DNA of 64,000 nt from Pyropia haitanensis (Eukaryota; Rhodophyta; Bangiophyceae; Bangiales; Bangiaceae). Of the stretch, positions 36,398 to 48,158 are shown one piece after another. Each line of letters opens with the position of its first letter. Position 1 is the stretch's first letter. Under the pieces are notes generated by a model. The model searched no databases, was not told the DNA's origin, and saw only the letters and a program-made list of their open reading frames with translations. Made by a program: the position numbers and the translations under genes. The stretch is taken from positions 100,970 to 164,969 of the forward strand of contig SDUX01000071.1 in assembly GCA_008729055.1 (NCBI GenBank). The letters run 5' to 3'.

Positions 36398-39049
36398 TAT
36401 GCTGGAATGAAGTATGCGCGCCAATTCGGCCGCCGGATGGTGTGTAGACGAATAAAGGATGTGGTCCAACAGAGTGCGCCCGCCAATTCGGCCGCCGTGG
36501 ACGGTGTGAGGGCGGAACTTTTGGAGTCACACCTGGCTGTCGCGTGACACGTGGAAACCGGCGCTCCAACGGACGCGCCAACGAACGGGTCGGCACGGTT
36601 GCGAGCCAATTCGGCCGCCGGAGCGCGTGCTGCATTGCTGTACACGCGAAAGTGGGCAAAAGTGTGAGACGCGGTCAACCACCCCATGCACGACCGTGGG
36701 GGTCGAACCTCGGACATGGAGCGGGCGGATCTATGGCTGGAATGAAGTATGCGCGCCAACGCAAAAGTGGGCAAAAGTGGGAAAGTGGGCAAAAAGTGGG
36801 CAAACAGGGGGCCAAATTGGAACACAATTGGGCAATTGGGGCAAGAAGTTTCCAAAACTGCAAAGAAAATTGAGACGAAAGTCGCCAGAAAGTGGTCCAA
36901 CAGTGGCCACAAAGTGCGCCCCGCCACCCAAACTGTCCACTGCGCGTTCCGCCCGTCACACTGGCGTGGACGGTGTGAGGGCGGAACTTTTGTCGCCGAC
37001 CGTCACACCTGGCTGTCGGGACCCCCACGTGGCGAAAACCATTCCACAAAATTGACACGTGGAAACCGGCGCTCCACAAAACACTCGTTGCATCCAACGG
37101 ACGCGCCAACGAACGGGTCGGCCAACCACCCCATGCACGACGGTGCGGGTGGAACCTCGGACGTCGAGCGGGCGGATGTATGGCTGGAATAAAGGATGCG
37201 AGCCAATTCGGCCGCCGGAGCGCGTGCTGCATTGCTGTACACGCGAAAGTGGGCAAAAGTGGGAAGGATCGGACATGGAGCGGGCGGATCTATGGCTGGA
37301 ATGAAGTATGCGCGCCAATTCGGCCGCCGCGCCAAAAGTGGGTAGGAATTGGGCAATTGGGGGCGGCCAGAAAGTGGTCCAACAGTGGCCGCCGATGGCG
37401 AAAACCATTCCACAAAATTGACACGTGGAAACCGTGCAGCATCGCTGTAGACGCAAAAGTGGGCAAAAGTGGGCAAAAGTGGGCAAAAGTGGGTGAGACG
37501 CGGTGGGTGGAGCGGGCGGATCTATGGCTGGAATGAAGGAAGTGGGCAAAAAGTGGGCAAAAGTGGGAAGTGGGCAAAAAGTGGGCAAACAGGGGGCCAA
37601 ATTGGACACAATTGGGCAATTGGGGGCAAGAAGTTTCCAAAACTGCAAAGAAAATTGAGACGAAAGTCGCCAGAAAGTGGTCCAACAGTGGCCACAAAGT
37701 GCGCCCCGCCACCCAAACTGTCCACTGCGCGTTCCGCCCGTCACACTGGCGTGGACGGTGTGAGGGCGGAACTTTTGTCGCCGACCGTCACACCTGGCTG
37801 TCGGGACCCCCAGAAACCGGCGCTCCACAAAACAACTGCACGACGGTGCGGGTTCCAAACACTGCAACCCCATGCACGACCGTGGGGGTCGAACCTCGGA
37901 CAAGCGGGCGGAATTGACAATTGGGTGAAGTTTCCAAAACTGCAAAGAAAATTGAGTCGCCAGAAAGTGGTCCAACAGTGGCCACAAAGTGCGCCAGAAA
38001 ACCATTCCACAAAATTGACACGTGGAAACCGGCGCTCCACAAAACACTCGTTGCATCCAACGGAAGTGGTCACGCGAAAGTGGGCAAAAGGGCAAGTGGG
38101 TGAGACGCGGTCAACCAGTCGGACATGGAGCGGGCGGATCTATGGCTGGAATGAAGTATGCGCGCCAATTCGGCCGCCGGATGGTGTGCAGCACTGTAGA
38201 CGCAAAAGTGGGCAAAAGTGGGCAAAAGTGGGCAAAAGTGGGTAGGAAGTGGGCAAGAAGTGGGCAAAAAGTGGGCAAACAGGGGGCCAAATTGGTGCGC
38301 CCCGCCACCCAACTGTCCACTGCGCGTTCCGCCCGTCACACCGTGGACGGTGTGAGGGCGGAACTTTTGTCGCCACCGTCACACCTGGCTGTCGGGACCC
38401 CCACTGGTGACACGTGGACACCGGCGCAAAACACTCGTTGCATGACGCGCCAAAAGTGGGCAAAAGTGTATGGCAAAAGCGCGTGTGCATTGGTACACGC
38501 GAAAGTGGGAAGTGGGCAAAGTGGGAAGTGCGGCCTACCACCCCAACGACCGTGGGGGTCGAACCTCGGACATGATCTATGGCTGGAATGAAGGAAATTC
38601 GGCCGCCGGATCGTGTGCAGCATCGGGCGCAAAAGTGGGCAAAAGTGGGCAAAACAAAAGTGGGTAGGAAGTGGGCAATTGGGCAAACAGGGGGCAAATT
38701 GGACACAATTGGGCAAGCAAGTTTCCAAAACTGCAAAGAAAATTGAGACGAAAGTCGCCAGAAAGTGGTCCAACAGTGGCCACAAAGTGCGCCCCGCCAC
38801 CCAAACTGTCCACTGCGCGTTCCGCCCGTCACACTGGCGTGGACGGTGTGAGGGCGGGGCGGTCAACCTGGCTGTCGGGACCCCCACGTGGTGACACGTG
38901 GCCGCTCCACAAAACACTCGTTGCATCCAACGGACGCGCCAACCGGGTGGCCAACCACCCCATGCACGACGGTGCGTGGAACCCGGACGTCAGCGGGCGT
39001 GGCTGGAATAAAGGATGTGAAATTCGGCCGCCAGCGCGTGCTGCATTGC
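36398..39049. repeat. Scrambled core of shortened, shuffled monomer fragments
   Basis: Nearly all of this stretch is made of satellite fragments joined out of order. Phase markers at 36544, 37059, 37425, about 37812, 38022, 38414, 38898 and 39063 give unit sizes of roughly 165 to 515 bp. Examples: GTGTAGACG runs into AATAAAGGATG near 36442, ACCGGTG-type joins link the tail back to s2 near 37430, and CATTG joins CACAAAATTG at 39049. Junctions sit at short shared words such as AAGTGGG, CCAATTCGG and GTGG. A-type states occur (GTGGACACCGG at 38414, CGGCCTACC at 38531, GATCGTGTGC near 38608, GGATGTGA near 39012) among B-type states. Either repeated microhomology-mediated rearrangement or a poor consensus could give this. 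Confidence 0.8.
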
Positions 39050-39970
39050 ACAAAATTGACACGTGGAAACCGGCGCTCCACAAAACACTCGTTGCATCCA
39101 ACGGACGCGCCAACGAACGGGTCGGCCAACCACCCCATGCACGACGGTGCGGGTGGAACCTCGGACGTCGAGCGGGCGGATGTATGGCTGGAATAAAGGA
39201 TGCGAGCCAATTCGGCCGCCGGAGCGCGTGCTGCATTGCTGTACACGCGAAAGTGGGCAAAAGTGGGCAACAGTGGCCAAAAGTGGGTGAGACGCGGTCA
39301 ACCACCCCATGCACGACCGTGGGGGTCGAACCTCGGACATGGAGCGGGCGGATCTATGGCTGGAATGAAGTATGCGCGCCAATTCGGCCGCCGGATGGTG
39401 TGCAGCATCGCTGTAGACGCAAAAGTGGGCAAAAGTGGGCAAAAGTGGGCAAAAGTGGGTAGGAAGTGGGCAAGAAGTGGGCAAAAAGTGGGCAAACAGG
39501 GGGCCAAATTGGGACACAATTGGGCAATTGGGGGCAAGAAGTTTCCAAAACTGCAAAGAAAATTGAGACGAAAGTCGCCAGAAAGTGGTCCAACAGTGGC
39601 CACAAAGTGCGCCCCGCCACCCAAACTGTCCACTGCGCGTTCCGCCCGTCACACTGGCGTGGACGGTGTGAGGGCGGAACTTTTGTCGCCGACCGTCACA
39701 CCTGGCTGTCGGGACCCCCACGTGGCGAAAACCATTCCACAAAATTGACACGTGGAAACCGGCGCTCCACAAAACACTCGTTGCATCCAACGGACGCGCC
39801 AACGAACGGGTCGGCCAACCACCCCATGCACGACGGTGCGGGTGGAACCTCGGACGTCGAGCGGGCGGATGTATGGCTGGAATAAAGGATGCGAGCCAAT
39901 TCGGCCGCCGGAGCGCGTGCTGCATTGCTGTACACGCGAAAGTGGGCAAAAGTGGGCAACAGTGGCCAAA
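39050..39970. repeat. Intact B monomer between two disordered regions
   Basis: Normal B sequence resumes at CACAAAATTGAC and gives one complete 689-bp unit (markers 39063 and 39752) plus part of the next. The tail carries the GGGACAC and GAGACG forms. It ends where CCAAAA runs into CCTGGCTGTCGGG, a tail fragment inserted inside s1. Confidence 0.88.
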
Positions 39971-40583
39971 ACCTGGCTGTCGGGTGAGACGCGGTCAACC
40001 ACCCCATGCACGACCGTGGGGGTCGAAGCGGCGGATGTATGGCTGGAATAAAGGATGCGAGCGAATTCGGCCGCCGGAGCCCGTGCTGCATTGCGGCAAA
40101 AGTGGGCAAAAGTGGGCAACAGTGGGCAAAAGTGGGTGAGAGCGGCCGACGACCGCATGCACGACCGTGGGGGTCGAACCTCGGACATGGAGCGGGCGGA
40201 TCTATTGCTGGAATGAAGGATGCGCGCCAATTTGGCCGCCGGATCGTGTGCAGCATCGCTGTAGACGCAAAAGTGGGCAAAAGTGGGCAAAAGTGGGCAA
40301 AAGTGGGTAGGAAGTGGGTAAGAAGTGGGCAAAAAGTGGGCAAAAAGGGGGCCAAATTGGGACACAAATGGGCAATTGGGGGCAAGAACTTTCCATAACT
40401 GCAAAGAAAATTGAGACGAAAGTCGCCAGAAAGTGGTCCAACAGTGGCCACAAAGTGCGGCAAACTGTCCACTGCGCGTTCCGCCCGTCACACTGGCGTG
40501 GACGGTGTGAGGGCGGAACTTTTGTCGCCGACCGTCACACCTGGCTGTCGGGACCCCCACGTGGCAAAAACCATTCCACAAAA
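39971..40583. repeat. Diverged A-like monomer (relict copy)
   Basis: After a short jump (a tail word, then the start of s2, then back to s1 at about 40028) a nearly complete unit shows A states: CAGTGGGCAAAAG, GAAGGATGCGC, GATCGTGTGC, GGGACAC, AACTTTCC and TGGCAAAAACC. It also has many private substitutions found in no other copy: GAGCGAATTCGG, GAGCCCGTG, CTATTGCTGG, CAATTTGG, GTGGGTAAG, CACAAATGG and CCATAACTGC. CCCCGCCACC is deleted near 40459. This is the most diverged copy in the window and sits more than 27 kb from the A block. Confidence 0.8.
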
Positions 40584-40671
40584 GAAGTATGCCAAATTGG
40601 CAATTGGGCCAATTGCGGCGAAAGTCGCCGGAACAGTGCCACAACTGCAGTCGCTGTAGACACCAAACTGT
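40584..40671. repeat. 88-bp mosaic insert with two adjacent hairpins
   Basis: The insert lies between ATTCCACAAAA and ACCAAACTGTCC and looks like a strongly compressed monomer. It has GAAGTATG (s2, B type), CCAAATTGG and CAATTGGG (tail), GGCGAAAGTCGCC (tail), then TCGCTGTAGAC (s2 again). 40600-40616 is an 8+1+8 palindrome (GCAATTGG, G, CCAATTGC). 40616-40630 is a 5-bp stem CGGCG / CGCCG around AAAGT. Nothing like it appears elsewhere in the window. Confidence 0.65.
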
Positions 40672-43600
40672 CCACTGCGCGTTCCGCCCGTCACACTGGC
40701 GTGGACGGTGTGAGGGCGGAACTTTTGTCGCCGACCGTCACACCTGGCTGTCGGGACCCCCACGTGGCGAAAACCATTCCACAAAATTGACACGTGGAAA
40801 CCGGCGCTCACAAAAACACTCGTTGCATCCAACGGACGCGCCAACAAACGGGTCGGCCAACCACCCCATGCACGACGGTGGCGGTGGAACCTCGGACGTC
40901 GAGCGGGCGGATGTATGGCTGGAATAAAGGATGCGAGCCAATTCGGCCGCCGGAGCGCGTGCTGCATTGCTGTACACGCGAAAGTGGGCAAAAGTGGGCA
41001 ACAGTGGCCAAAAGTGGGTGAGACGCGGTCACCACCCCATGCACGACCGTGGGGGTCGAACCTCGGACATGGAGCGGGCGGATCTATGGCTGGAATGAAG
41101 TATGCGCGCCAATTCGGCCGCCGGATGGTGTGCAGCATCGCTGTAGACGCAAAAGTGGGCAAAAGTGGGCAAAAGTGGGCAAAAGTGGGTAGGAAGTGGG
41201 CAAGAAGTGGGCAAAAAGTGGGCAAACAGGGGGCCAAATTGGAACACAATTGGCAATTGGGGGCAAGAAGTTTCCAAAACTGCAAAGAAAATTGAGACGA
41301 AAGTCGCCAGAAAGTGGTCCAACAGTGGCCACAAAGTGCGCCCCGCCACCCAAACTGTCCACTGCGCGTTCCGCCCGTCACACTGGCGTGGACGGTGTGA
41401 GGGCGGAACTTTTGTCGCCGACCGTCACACCTGGCTGTCGGGACCCCCACGTGGCGAAAACCATTCCACAAAATTGACACGTGGAAACCGGCGCTCCACA
41501 AAACACTCGTTGCATCCAACGGACGCGCCAACGAACGGGTCGGCCAACCACCCCATGCACGACGGTGCGGGTGGAACCTCGGACGTCGAGCGGGCGGATG
41601 TATGGCTGGAATAAAGGATGCGAGCCAATTCGGCCGCCGGAGCGCGTGCTGCATTGCTGTACACGCGAAAGTGGGCAAAAGTGGGCAACAGTGGCCAAAA
41701 GTGGGTGAGACGCGGCACGACCGTGGGGGTCGAACCTCGGACATGGAGCGGGCGGATCTATGGCTGGAATGAAGTATGCGCGCCAATTCGGCCGCCGGAT
41801 GGTGTGCAGCATCGCTGTAGACGCAAAAGTGGGCAAAAGTGGGCAAAAGTGGGCAAAAGTGGGTAGGAAGTGGGCAAGAAGTGGGCAAAAAGTGGGCAAA
41901 CAGGGGGCCAAATTGGAACACAATTGGGCAATTGGGGGCAAGAAGTTTCCAAAACTGCAAAGAAAATTGAGGCGAAAGTCGCCAGAAAGTGGTCCAACAG
42001 TGGCCACAAAGTGCGCCCCGCCACCCAAACTGTCCACTGCGCGTTCCGCCCGTCACACTGGCGTGGACGGGTGAGGGCGGAACTTTTGTCGCCGACCGTC
42101 ACACCTGGCTGTCGGGACCCCCACGTGGCGAAAACCATTCCACAAAATTGACACGTGGAAACCGGCGCTCCACAAAACACTCGTTGCATCCAACGGACGC
42201 GCCAACGAACGGGTCGGCCAACCACCCCATGCACGACGGTGCGGGTGGAACCTCGGACGTCGAGCGGGCGGATGTATGGCTGGAATAAAGGATGCGAGCC
42301 AATTCGGCCGCCGGAGCGCGTGCTGCATTGCTGTACACGCGAAAGTGGGCAAAAGTGGGCAACAGTGGCCAAAAGTGGGTGAGACGCGGTCAACCACCCC
42401 ATGCACGACCGTGGGGGTCGAACCTCGGACATGGAGCGGGCGGATCTATGGCTGGAATGAAGTATGCGCGCCAATTCGGCCGCCGGATGGTGTGCAGCAT
42501 CGCTGTAGACGCAAAAGTGGGCAAAAGTGGGCAAAAGTGGGCAAAAGTGGGTAGGAAGTGGGCAAGAAGTGGGCAAAAAGTGGGCAAACAGGGGGCCAAA
42601 TTGGACACAATTGGGCAATTGGGGGCAAGAAGTTTCCAAAACTGCAAAGAAAATTGAGGCGAAAGTCGCCAGAAAGTGGTCCAACAGTGGCCACAAAGTG
42701 CGCCCCGCCACCCAAACTGTCCACTGCGCGTTCCGCCCGTCACACTGGCGTGGACGGTGTGAGGGCGGAACTTTTGTCGCCGACCGTCACACCTGGCTGT
42801 CGGGACCCCCACGTGGCGAAAACCATTCCACAAAATTGACACGTGGAAACCGGCGCTCCACAAAACACTCGTTGCATCCAACGGACGCGCCAACGAACGG
42901 GTCGGCCAACCACCCCATGCACGACGGTGCGGGTGGAACCTCGGACGTCGAGCGGGCGGATGTATGGCTGGAATAAAGGATGCGAGCCAATTCGGCCGCC
43001 GGAGCGCGTGCTGCATTGCTGTACACGCGAAAGTGGGCAAAAGTGGGCAACAGTGGCCAAAAGTGGGTGAGACGCGGTCAACCACCCCATGCACGACCGT
43101 GGGGGTCGAACCTCGGACATGGAGCGGGCGGATCTATGGCTGGAATGAAGTATGCGCGCCAATTCGGCCGCCGGATGGTGTGCAGCATCGCTGTAGACGC
43201 AAAAGTGGGCAAAAGTGGGCAAAAGTGGGCAAAAGTGGGTAGGAAGTGGGCAAGAAGTGGGCAAAAAGTGGGCAAACAGGGGGCCAAATTGGACACAATT
43301 GGGCAATTGGGGGCAAGAAGTTTCCAAAACTGCAAAGAAAATTGAGGCGAAAGTCGCCAGAAAGTCGCCAGAAAGGTCCAACAGTGGCCACAAAGTGCGC
43401 CCCGCCACCCAAACTGTCCACTGCGCGTTCCGCCCGTCACACTGGCGTGGACGGTGTGAGGGCGGAACTTTTGTCGCCGACCGTCACACCTGGCTGTCGG
43501 GACCCCCACGTGGCGAAAACCATTCCACAAAATTGACACGTGGAAACCGGCGCTCCACAAAACACTCGTTGCATCCAACGGACGCGCCAACGAACGGGTC

Positions 43601-46600
43601 GGCCAACCACCCCATGCACGACGGTGCGGGTGGAACCTCGGACGTCGAGCGGGCGGATGTATGGCTGGAATAAAGGATGCGAGCCAATTCGGCCGCCGGA
43701 GCGCGTGCTGCATTGCTGTACACGCGAAAGTGGGCAAAAGTGGGCAACAGTGGCCAAAAGTGGGTGAGACGCGGTCAACCACCCCATGCACGACCGTGGG
43801 GGTCGAACCTCGGACATGGAGCGGGCGGATCTATGGCTGGAATGAAGTATGCGCGCCAATTCGGCCGCCGGATGGTGTGCAGCATCGCTGTAGACGCAAA
43901 AGTGGGCAAAAGTGGGCAAAAGTGGGCAAAAGTGGGTAGGAAGTGGGCAAGAAGTGGGCAAAAAGTGGGCAAACAGGGGGCCAAATTGGAACACAATTGG
44001 GCAATTGGGGGCAAGAAGTTTCCAAAACTGCAAAGAAAATTGAGCGAAAGTCGCCAGAAAGTGGTCCAACAGTGGCCACAAAGTGCGCCCCGCCACCCAA
44101 ACTGTCCACTGCGCGTTCCGCCCGTCACACTGGCGTGGACGGTGTGAGGGCGGAACTTTTGTCGCCGACCGTCACACCTGGCTGTCGGGACCCCCACGTG
44201 GCGAAAACCATTCCACAAAATTGACACGTGGAAACCGGCGCTCCACAAAACACTCGTTGCATCCAACGGACGCGCCAACGAACGGGTCGGCCAACCACCC
44301 CATGCACGACGGTGCGGGTGGAACCTCGGACGTCGAGCGGGCGGATGTATGGCTGGAATAAAGGATGCGAGCCAATTCGGCCGCCGGAGCGCGTGCTGCA
44401 TTGCTGTACACGCGAAAGTGGGCAAAAGTGGGCAACAGTGGCCAAAAGTGGGTGAGACGCGGTCAACCACCCCATGCACGACCGTGGGGGTCGAACCTCG
44501 GACATGGAGCGGGCGGATCTATGGCTGGAATGAAGTATGCGCGCCAATTCGGCCGCCGGATGGTGTGCAGCATCGCTGTAGACGCAAAAGTGGGCAAAAG
44601 TGGGCAAAAGTGGGCAAAAGTGGGTAGGAAGTGGGCAAGAAGTGGGCAAAAAGTGGGCAAACAGGGGGCCAAATTGGACACAATTGGGCAATTGGGGGCA
44701 AGAAGTTTCCAAAACTGCAAAGAAAATTGAGCGAAAGTCGCCAGAAAGTGGTCCAACAGTGGCCACAAAGTGCGCCCCGCCACCCAAACTGTCCACTGCG
44801 CGTTCCGCCCGTCACACTGGCGTGGACGGTGTGAGGGCGGAACTTTTGTCGCCGACCGTCACACCTGGCTGTCGGGACCCCCACGTGGCGAAAACCATTC
44901 CACAAAATTGACACGTGGAAACCGGCGCTCCACAAAACACTCGTTGCATCCAACGGACGCGCCAACGAACGGGTCGGCCAACCACCCCATGCACGACGGT
45001 GCGGGTGGAACCTCGGACGTCGAGCGGGCGGATGTATGGCTGGAATAAAGGATGCGAGCCAATTCGGCCGCCGGAGCGCGTGCTGCATTGCTGTACACGC
45101 GAAAGTGGGCAAAAGTGGGCAACAGTGGCCAAAAGTGGGTGAGACGCGGTCAACCACCCCATGCACGACCGTGGGGGTCGAACCTCGGACATGGAGCGGG
45201 CGGATCTATGGCTGGAATGAAGTATGCGCGCCAATTCGGCCGCCGGATGGTGTGCAGCATCGCTGTAGACGCAAAAGTGGGCAAAAGTGGGCAAAAGTGG
45301 GCAAAAGTGGGTAGGAAGTGGGCAAGAAGTGGGCAAAAAGTGGGCAAACAGGGGGCCAAATTGGAACACAATTGGGCAATTGGGGGCAAGAAGTTTCCAA
45401 AACTGCAAAGAAAATTGAGGCGAAAGTCGCCAGAAAGTGGTCCAACAGTGGCCACAAAGTGCGCCCCGCCACCCAAACTGTCCACTGCGCGTTCCGCCCG
45501 TCACACTGGCGTGGACGGTGTGAGGGCGGAACTTTTGTCGCCGACCGTCACACCTGGCTGTCGGGACCCCCACGTGGCGAAAACCATTCCACAAAATTGA
45601 CACGTGGAAACCGGCGCTCCACAAAACACTCGTTGCATCCAACGGACGCGCCAACGAACGGGTCGGCCAACCACCCCATGCACGACGGTGCGGGTGGAAC
45701 CTCGGACGTCGAGCGGGCGGATGTATGGCTGGAATAAAGGATGCGAGCCAATTCGGCCGCCGGAGCGCGTGCTGCATTGCTGTACACGCGAAAGTGGGCA
45801 AAAGTGGGCAACAGTGGCCAAAAGTGGGTGAGACGCGGTCAACCACCCCATGCACGACCGTGGGGGTCGAACCTCGGACATGGAGCGGGCGGATCTATGG
45901 CTGGAATGAAGTATGCGCGCCAATTCGGCCGCCGGATGGTGTGCAGCATCGCTGTAGACGCAAAAGTGGGCAAAAGTGGGCAAAAGTGGGCAAAAGTGGG
46001 TAGGAAGTGGGCAAGAAGTGGGCAAAAAGTGGGCAAACAGGGGCCAAATTGGGACACAATTGGGCAATTGGGGGCAAGAAGTTTCCAAAACTGCAAAGAA
46101 AATTGAGACGAAAGTCGCCAGAAAGTGGTCCAACAGTGGCCACAAAGTGCGCCCCGCCACCCAAACTGTCCACTGCGCGTTCCGCCCGTCACACTGGCGT
46201 GGACGGTGTGAGGGCGGAACTTTTGTCGCCGACCGTCACACCTGGCTGTCGGGACCCCCACGTGGCGAAAACCATTCCACAAAATTGACACGTGGAAACC
46301 GGCGCTCCACAAAACACTCGTTGCATCCAACGGACGCGCCAACGAACGGGTCGGCCAACCACCCCATGCACGACGGTGCGGGTGGAACCTCGGACGTCGA
46401 GCGGGCGGATGTATGGCTGGAATAAAGGATGCGAGCCAATTCGGCCGCCGGAGCGCGTGCTGCATTGCTGTACACGCGAAAGGGCAAAAGTGGGCAACAG
46501 TGGCCAAAAGTGGGTGAGACGCGGTCAACCACCCCATGCACGACCGTGGGGGTCGAACCTCGGACATGGAGCGGGCGGATCTATGGCTGGAATGAAGTAT

Positions 46601-46906
46601 GCGCGCCAATTCGGCCGCCGGATGGTGTGCAGCATCGCTGTAGACGCAAAAAGTGGGCAAAAGTGGGCAAAAGTGGGCAAAAGTGGGTAGGAAGTGGGCA
46701 AGAAGTGGGCAAAAAGTGGGCAAACAGGGGGCCAAATTGGAACACAATTGGGCAATTGGGGCAAGAAGTTTCCAAAACTGCAAAGAAAATTGAGGCGAAA
46801 GTCGCCAGAAAGTGGTCCAACAGTGGCCACAAAGTGCGCCCCGCCACCCAAACTGTCCACTGCGCGTTCCGCCCGTCACACTGGCGTGGACGGTGTGAGG
46901 GCGGAA
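40672..46906. repeat. Heterogeneous subfamily B block
   Basis: B units have markers at 40794, 41481, 42155, 42843, 43540, 44228, 44915, 45604 and 46292. The 674-bp spacing is due mostly to a 14-bp deletion at 41715/41716 that removes the junction of s1 and s2 (CGCGG joins CACGACC). The 697-bp spacing is due to a short tandem duplication of AGTCGCCAGAA at 43351-43374. The unit at 40794 carries GCCAACAAACGGG, a rare state shared only with the three short monomers further right. Confidence 0.9.
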
Positions 46907-47008
46907 NNNNNNNNNNNNNNNNNNNNNNNNNNNNNNNNNNNNNNNNNNNNNNNNNNNNNNNNNNNNNNNNNNNNNNNNNNNNNNNNNNNNNNNNNNNNNN
47001 NNNNNNNN
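46907..47008. other. Assembly gap of 102 N
   Basis: The left edge ends in GAGGGCGGAA and the right edge begins ACGGGTCGGCC. In an intact unit these two points are 126 bp apart, so the gap is about 24 bp too short if it hides only the missing tail. The surrounding spacing (46292 to 47642, 1350 bp, against 1378 for two units) fits that reading. Whole extra units could also be missing. Confidence 0.95.
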
Positions 47009-47641
47009 ACGGGTCGGCCAACCACCCCATGCACGACGGTGCGGGTGGAACCTCGGACGTCGAGCGGGCGGATGTATGGCTGGAATAAAGGATGCGAGCC
47101 AATTCGGCCGCCGGAGCGCGTGCTGCATTGCTGTACACGCGAAAGTGGGCAAAAGTGGGCAACAGTGGCCAAAAGTGGGTGAGACGCGGTCAACCACCCA
47201 TGCACGACCGTGGGGGGTCGAACCTCGGACATGGAGCGGGCGGATCTATGGCTGGAATGAAGTATGCGCGCCAATTCGGCCGCCGGATGGTGTGCAGCAT
47301 CGCTGTAGACGCAAAAGTGGGCAAAAGTGGGCAAAAGTGTGGCAAAAGTGGTAGGAAGTGGGCAAGAAGTGGGCAAAAAGTGGGCAAACAGGGGGCCAAA
47401 TTGGGACACAATTGGGCAATTGGGGCAAGAAGTTTCCAAAACTGCAAAGAAAATTGAGACGAAAGTCGCCAGAAAGTGGTCCAACAGTGGCCACAAAGTG
47501 CGCCCCGCCACCCAAACTGTCCACTGCGCGTTCCGCCCGTCACACTGGCGTGGACGGTGTGAGGGCGGAACTTTGTCGCCGACCGTCACACCTGGCTGTC
47601 GGGACCCCCACGTGGCGAAAACCATTCCACAAAATTGACAC

Positions 47642-48158
47642 GTGGAAACCGGCGCTCCACAAAACACTCGTTGCATCCAACGGACGCGCCAACAAACGGG
47701 TCGGCCAACCACCCCATGCACGACGGTGCGGGTGGAACCTCGGACGTGGAGCGGGCGGATCTATGGCTGGAATGAAGTATGCGCGCCAATTCGGCCGCCG
47801 GATGGTGTGCAGCATCGCTGTAGACGCAAAAGTGGGCAAAAGTGGGCAAAAGTGGGCAAAAGTGGGTAGGAAGTGGGCAAGAAGTGGGCAAAAAGTGGGC
47901 AAACAGGGGGCCAAATTGGAGCACAATTGGGCAATTGGGGGCAAGAAGTTTCCAAAACTGCAAAGAAAATTGAGGCGAAAGTCGCCAGAAAGTGGTCCAA
48001 CAGTGGCCACAAAGTGCGCCCCGCCACCCAAACTGTCCACTGCGCGTTCCGCCCGTCACACTGGCGTGGACGGTGTGAGGGCGGAACTTTTGTCGCCGAC
48101 CGTCACACCTGGCTGTCGGGACCCCCACGTGGCGAAAACCATTCCACAAAATTGACAC
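47642..48158. repeat. Short monomer lacking one 172-bp subunit (copy 1)
   Basis: The unit is 517 bp, exactly 689 minus 172. It has a single hybrid subunit: s1 up to CTCGGACGT near 47748, then s2 from GGAGCGGGCGGATCT. The switch lies at the one shared T between ACGT and ACAT, so the join is fully in register. It carries GCCAACAAACGGG. Confidence 0.92.

Noticed and set aside
40074..40079. GAATTC as a boundary marker of a cloned insert
   Set aside because: It arises by one substitution in the ordinary CCAATTCGG word within a copy that has many other private substitutions; no vector sequence is present.
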